From: Allium sativum
Lineage: Eukaryota > Streptophyta > Magnoliopsida > Asparagales > Amaryllidaceae
Direction of reading: 5' to 3'
Assembly: GCA_030737875.1 (NCBI GenBank)
Contig: CM060912.1
Span: 462,276,310 to 462,340,309 of the forward strand
DNA length: 64,000 nt
A program made the position numbers and the translations under genes. Shown here piece after piece: positions 59,690-64,000 of the stretch; within the stretch, counting starts at the first letter, position 1, and every line of letters starts with the position of its first letter. The notes beneath the pieces were generated by a model. The model saw nothing but the letters and a program-made list of their open reading frames with translations, searched no databases and was not told the DNA's origin.

Positions 59690-62250
59690 TGTGACGGCCC
59701 GCCTCGCACCAGCCTGCATTTCCTCCAAGAGTGCGCTGTACACATGCCCGACTAGCACAAGACGGTCGTCAGAAGAAAGGAAAGAAAAGAATGAACTAAT
59801 CAAAGAACCTGTAGAATGTCTCACAGCGCATGGGATAAAATATAATAATAACATACTTGACATAAAACAGGCGAGACAGTGCATAAGCTGATAACTAATA
59901 ATCAATGTCAACATCAAAGCAGCGGAAATCCATATACAGCTTATTACAACTTTCCAAATTTACTGTCTCTAATCAAAAGAAAGCTAAAATAGAAGATACA
60001 CCAACAATGCCCAAGCAGTGATCTTCAACAACACAGGGAGAATATTATGTATATAGTACGTGGAAGCCTCCTGCTCGTCTCCGGATCATCTACCCGTGCA
60101 TTACCAGCTAACCTGTCTCTAGTCTGCTCGTGTGAGCACCCAGAGTAATAAGAAGAGACATAAAACTCTGGGTCAGACATAAAGCCTGGTATGAGCGATA
60201 AGCATCTAAACAGGGAAATAACGGGTATACTAAACCATACCTGAACCTGGACCTGCAACCAAAGAGTTAGTACCACATACCGTACAATACTCCAAGGTGC
60301 CATAATAAATAGTGTAAGAATACGGGGGTGGGGTGTGTATGTCATAATGATAGCAACAAACCATCCATAGCAACCATCCTCACATCTCTCACTCAGTGCG
60401 TAAAGCATACGATATCTACCACTTTGGAACACTAGACAAACTGAGGCAACGACGAATCCCGACTTGTAGAAACCCTGCTATGACCAAGCCAAACACTTGG
60501 AGTCATGACCAAACCTTTCAATGACCCACTTCATTGGTCGTAGCCCTTGGTTCTACCAATGCCATAATGGCCCTGAATCCGCCTTCGTACCTCCTACCAT
60601 AGTGGTCCAAAGCTATAGGTGTCGACAACTCCTTAGCACGCGTCCCGCAGCAAAGCCCAACCATGAAGTGAACTCGTTGATTCCCATCTGAATCTTAAGC
60701 TCGAACTTCTCATTTGGACTTCCTTTGCATCTCGGGTTTGGTTGAATTGGAGTGGGTCTTCAGAAGAGTTGTCGTACATTAACAGTCCTAGAATTCTGTT
60801 CGGTTCGGTAGTCATCACCATCATCGGTTCGGGTCGGTAGTCATCTTCTTCATCGGTTCGGGTCGGTAGTCATCTTCTTCATCGGTTCGGGTCGGTAGTC
60901 ATCTTCTTCATCGGTTCGGGTCGGTAGTCCACTTCGGGTCGGTTGTCTCTGTTTGAGTTCGGTGGTTGCTCCCTTCTGAGTTCTCATGCCCGATCCTGTC
61001 CTTCTCCAATCCGATCCACTCTCTAGTTTCGATCCGATCCGCTCCCTAGTTCCGATCCGCTCCCTAGTTCCGATCCGATCCCCCTTGTCCACTCCAACTC
61101 TAAGCAATGGCCTTCCTTCCTGCCAAACTTCTTCCAGTGGCAAGTCCTCATCTAGTTCGAATCCCCTTGGTCGGTTCCCTAGTCCGATCCGACCCCTTTT
61201 TTTTTCCGATCCGAACCGGTTCGGAACCTGCACACTTCTGCAACTTTCCAGCGAGCTTTTTACGCCATTCGACGACGTTTTCGAGCAATTTAACTATTCT
61301 AATCAATCATGAAACATCCCATAGAGTCATAGCAACATGTAATAGCAACCACAAACAGCAAACAACAATTTTAAATGAATCAAAATGAATTAAAAGTAGC
61401 TAAAACCTCATATTGGCCTATAATCCCTCTTAATCATGTTTAAGCACATGATTAACAAAACACATCGAAATTAACCCAAATTTTTAACAGAGCCTTAAAA
61501 CATTATTTTAGAATTTTAAGAATTTTTCCAGAATTTATTTACGTATAAATTCGCTAATCTTCACTAATTACCCTTAATCACCGTAATTAGTGCAAAAACT
61601 ATGCAAATCACTCACCTTGGCCACAAATGAAATTCTCAGAACTGAAACTCCTCTGATTTGGGGCGAATACTGATGTCTAACAGCGGCTCCAACCTTGCTT
61701 TGGTGCTTTTTCTCCTTAATTTGGTGTTGCTAAGCCTAATCTTCAATTAGAGAGTGATTTGGGGTGTTTTAGATGTAGGAAGCCATTACTAAGGTCTTCA
61801 AGGAGGTTTGTGGCGGCTCAAAACTGAAATGAAAGTGATAACCTAACCCTAATCAGTCCTCCTATACCTCTAAACCCGAAATTCCCCTTGGGCCTAACTG
61901 CTAATCACCCGGTTAAGCCCAATTAAGCTGTCTTTCACCATCTGAAACTTGTTTCAGCCATATCTCCCAAACGGTGAGTCCGTTTGGCTAATGTGACCAC
62001 TCTACGGAAAGAGAAACCATCATTCAAAGCCAATGGAAGTGGTTTCAGGTCAAAATTCATTCCCAGTCAAAAGTTATGGCCAAAACAGTGCCAACTAGGG
62101 GTAAAATGGTCATTTAAAAATCGGGAAAAATCATGAACATGGGAAATGACCCCAATAGTCGTCTCCCAAAGTTACACGACCATACGACTTCGTATGTGAA
62201 AGAAATAAATATTCTACGATCCTATGATGCGTAGAATGCGGGTCGTTACA
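59690..62250 (-). repeat. 5' LTR of the chromovirus (2561 bp)
   Basis: Inverted copy of 44045-46605 with the same length. On the minus strand it starts TGTAACGACCCGC (62250) and ends CCGTCACA (59690). The flank on the minus strand is TAGTC (62255-62251), the same 5-mer that follows the other LTR at 46606-46610. This ties the two halves to one insertion event. Confidence 0.97.
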
Positions 62251-63024
62251 GACTACGACCACACCTCAATTGCAAACACAATCCACCGCCTGCAAAAGAT
62301 GCATCTACCACCTGAGCTGCACCATGCATCAACCAACGGTCTAAAAGATGTTTGCAATACCACAAGATCTCCATCGTCTTTGTGGATTTCAAAACTCGAC
62401 ATCCGTCTTCCGTTTGACAATTGAGAAATTGTGGATTTCAATACCACTAGCAACGATTAATGATATCATTAATCCCTTCATCGGTATACCTTAGTTTATT
62501 CTATAAGAATGTAATTAATTATATGAAATGTTTAGTCCTTTGCTAGTTGAACTCATATTTTCCTTCAGAACAGTCTTTTTCATTAGTTTCATAGTTTCGA
62601 AGACCAAACCGTTGGTTAAACCGTGTTGTTGAAAGGTTAAAGATCCCAGTGGTCGAATCGTTCAAACCGTGAAAACTACGTTGATCAATATTTTCTATTT
62701 TTTCAATTTATATGTAAAGTTATATCAATTAATGTTAAAAATTAACTAATTATAGCTATTACATTTTACTTTAAAACAATTAGTTTTGAACAATTAATAA
62801 CAAATATTAGTTGAAGTAATTTTATAATAGTTTGTTATCTTAAAAATGTAAATTTTCTTGTTTACGTATATGAAAGAAGTTCAACCCAACAGTGATCCGT
62901 AATAAATACAGTCATACTGCACATTGATTCTTTATATTGATTATGTGAAAAATCAGAAAGTAAAATGAAATTTTTTTTCCTTTAAATTTGAAGAGTTGTG
63001 AGATTTAAAGAGGTCGGCCTAGAT

Positions 63025-63068
<44 letters not shown>

Positions 63069-63357
63069 GAAGTTAGACCGTAAGTTCATGCACGCGTGAA
63101 TATTTCATTTTCAGAGTCAAGCTCTTCAAGATCGCAGTTTAACAATGGTCGAACCGATGTTGAGTTGGATCTTTAAAACATTGATTAATTCATCGTTTTC
63201 ATACATTTCAAACATTTCACATCTTTTATTTCTTTCATGATTGTGTTCCAACCAATTACATTCAATGTTACTGTTTACGTAATACTATAATAATTCTGTA
63301 GTTTTCTGATGAGTTTTCTACGTAGTTATGATACCGTTAAACTTCTATCGACACTAT
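62251..63357. other. Flanking DNA of the chromovirus insertion
   Basis: 62251-62255 is the TAGTC duplication on the minus strand. The minus-strand ORF 62253-62453 (SNGRRMSSFEIHKDDGD) is open but matches nothing I know; it was once contiguous with 46611 onward. Words such as AAACCGTTGGTTAAACCG (62607) and TGGTCGAACCGATG (63146) suggest a decayed MITE. A T run lies at about 63026-63061. Confidence 0.4.
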
Positions 63358-64000
63358 GGGTCCGTTCTTAACCAACGAGAATGGAGTATTTGAGCGTGGC
63401 ATTTGAGCGGGGTATTTGAGCGTGATACTGTAACGAACTGGGAATGTGTTTTTAGTTGCGAACGGGGTATCTTAGCGTGGTATCTGAGCGGGGTATTTAA
63501 TTGTTAAATTAATTGTTTTGATGTAATAAAATACTAATTTCATAAAACAAAACGACTACATTTCATTACACAAATAAAGTACAAAAATAAATATGACAGA
63601 AATACAATAACATGATGACATGAACCTCCTACTTGTTGGTATTTATCAGATAAGTTTTGTATTTTTTGTGTGGCTTTTGTCTGCAAGCTCTGATATCAAT
63701 CAGCTTTTTGTTATCTCATCCGGAAGAGCAGTGAACATATCATTTATTTTGGGGTCCAAAACAAATAATAGTGCGTCTGCAACATCAAACTCACTCATTG
63801 CACCAAGACGTTGCATGCGAGCTACCGTATTTGCATAATTTGTAGAACCTCCCGTTGATTCCACGCTAGCACCCGTATTCAGACTATCAAAATGCATGCG
63901 AGATTTTTTCGACTGTCTCTCGTGCATTAGGTCAATGAGCATAGCCATTTTATCTTCATTTTCACCACGTCGTCTTCTTAAACTTTGACGTGCAGTTGGT
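63358..64000. mobile_element. Possible PIF/Harbinger-like element end, cut by the window edge
   Basis: Starts GGGTCCGTTCTTAACC, then has repeated GAGCG(T/G)GGTATTT words, as at 49268-49400. A Myb-like accessory ORF lies inside it on the minus strand. The right terminus and transposase are not in the window. Confidence 0.3.
63628..64000 (-). pseudogene. Myb/SANT-like transposon accessory protein, C-terminal part
   Basis: The minus-strand frame enters from the right edge (RQSLRRRRGENEDKMAMLI, MHFDSLNTGASVE, MQRLGAMSEFDVADALLFV, FTALPDEITKS) and meets TGA. One base earlier or later the frame continues LIDIRACRQKPHKKYK to a stop at about 63628, so a single-base indel probably broke the end. The pattern of a basic stretch, a serine/glycine linker and a helical tail with DVADALLFVLDP resembles C-termini of plant Myb/SANT-domain proteins found with PIF/Harbinger elements. 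The DNA-binding domain itself is outside the window. The identification is tentative. Confidence 0.35.

Noticed and set aside
42059..62250. Assembly misjoin as the cause of the split chromovirus
   Set aside because: Misjoins usually occur at the long identical LTRs. Here both joins are inside single-copy-like codons with reciprocal partners and matching TSDs. It still needs long-read confirmation.
1..64000. A novel multi-gene functional system
   Set aside because: No cluster of intact genes exists. All recognisable proteins belong to known transposon families or are gene remnants. The unusual content is structural (nesting and inversion).

Overview
The window is plant nuclear DNA, almost certainly from a eudicot. 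It is AT-rich, split by introns with plant splice signals, and packed with plant transposon families: Ty3/gypsy chromovirus, Ty1/copia, CACTA, hAT, Helitron-like and LINE sequences. I find no intact host gene. The host-derived sequence is broken gene remains: a GT31 beta-1,3-galactosyltransferase, a pirin, and short pieces of a prolyl oligopeptidase and a protein arginine methyltransferase.

Left part (1-13 kb). An old LTR element (LTR 315-935, minus strand) lies inside an exon of the GT31 pseudogene, whose exons run 936-6290 on the plus strand. A 3.9-kb CACTA element (about 1737-5686) sits inside the codons of that gene's DDD metal-binding motif. Further right are a hAT element with an exact 8-bp target duplication (7469-8456), a stretch with Helitron-type 3' ends, and a long-inverted-repeat element (11816-12874).

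Middle (13-35 kb). A 10-kb CACTA element (13063-23019, TSD TAT) carries a decayed TNP2 transposase on the minus strand. A 6-kb copia element (14906-20898, TSD ATACG) inserted into that TNP2. After repeat-rich DNA comes a 4.28-kb solo LTR (29794-34077, TSD CTCAA).

Right part (35-64 kb). Pirin exons (35005-35829) are interrupted by a 6.2-kb TE-derived insertion (35830-42073). The coding sequence resumes for 8 bp and then switches abruptly to the RNase H-integrase half of a chromovirus (42082-44044) with its 3' LTR (44045-46605). The other half of that chromovirus (LTR, gag, protease, RT) lies 10 kb away in the opposite orientation (56908-62250). The next pirin codons are joined to its broken end. 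Both LTRs are 2561 bp and both are flanked by TAGTC. The simplest reading is a young retrotransposon and a pirin pseudogene cut by one inversion of about 14.8 kb (42082-56907). Inside the inverted block are an old LTR (46958-47577), a decayed copia element (49590 to about 53460) with a LINE piece, fragments of two unrelated host genes, and a 281-bp hAT MITE holding a tRNA-like sequence. A possible PIF/Harbinger-like end with a Myb-like ORF closes the window.

The genes here do not form a working pathway. The interest lies in nested insertion order and in a reciprocal inversion that can be read at both breakpoints.
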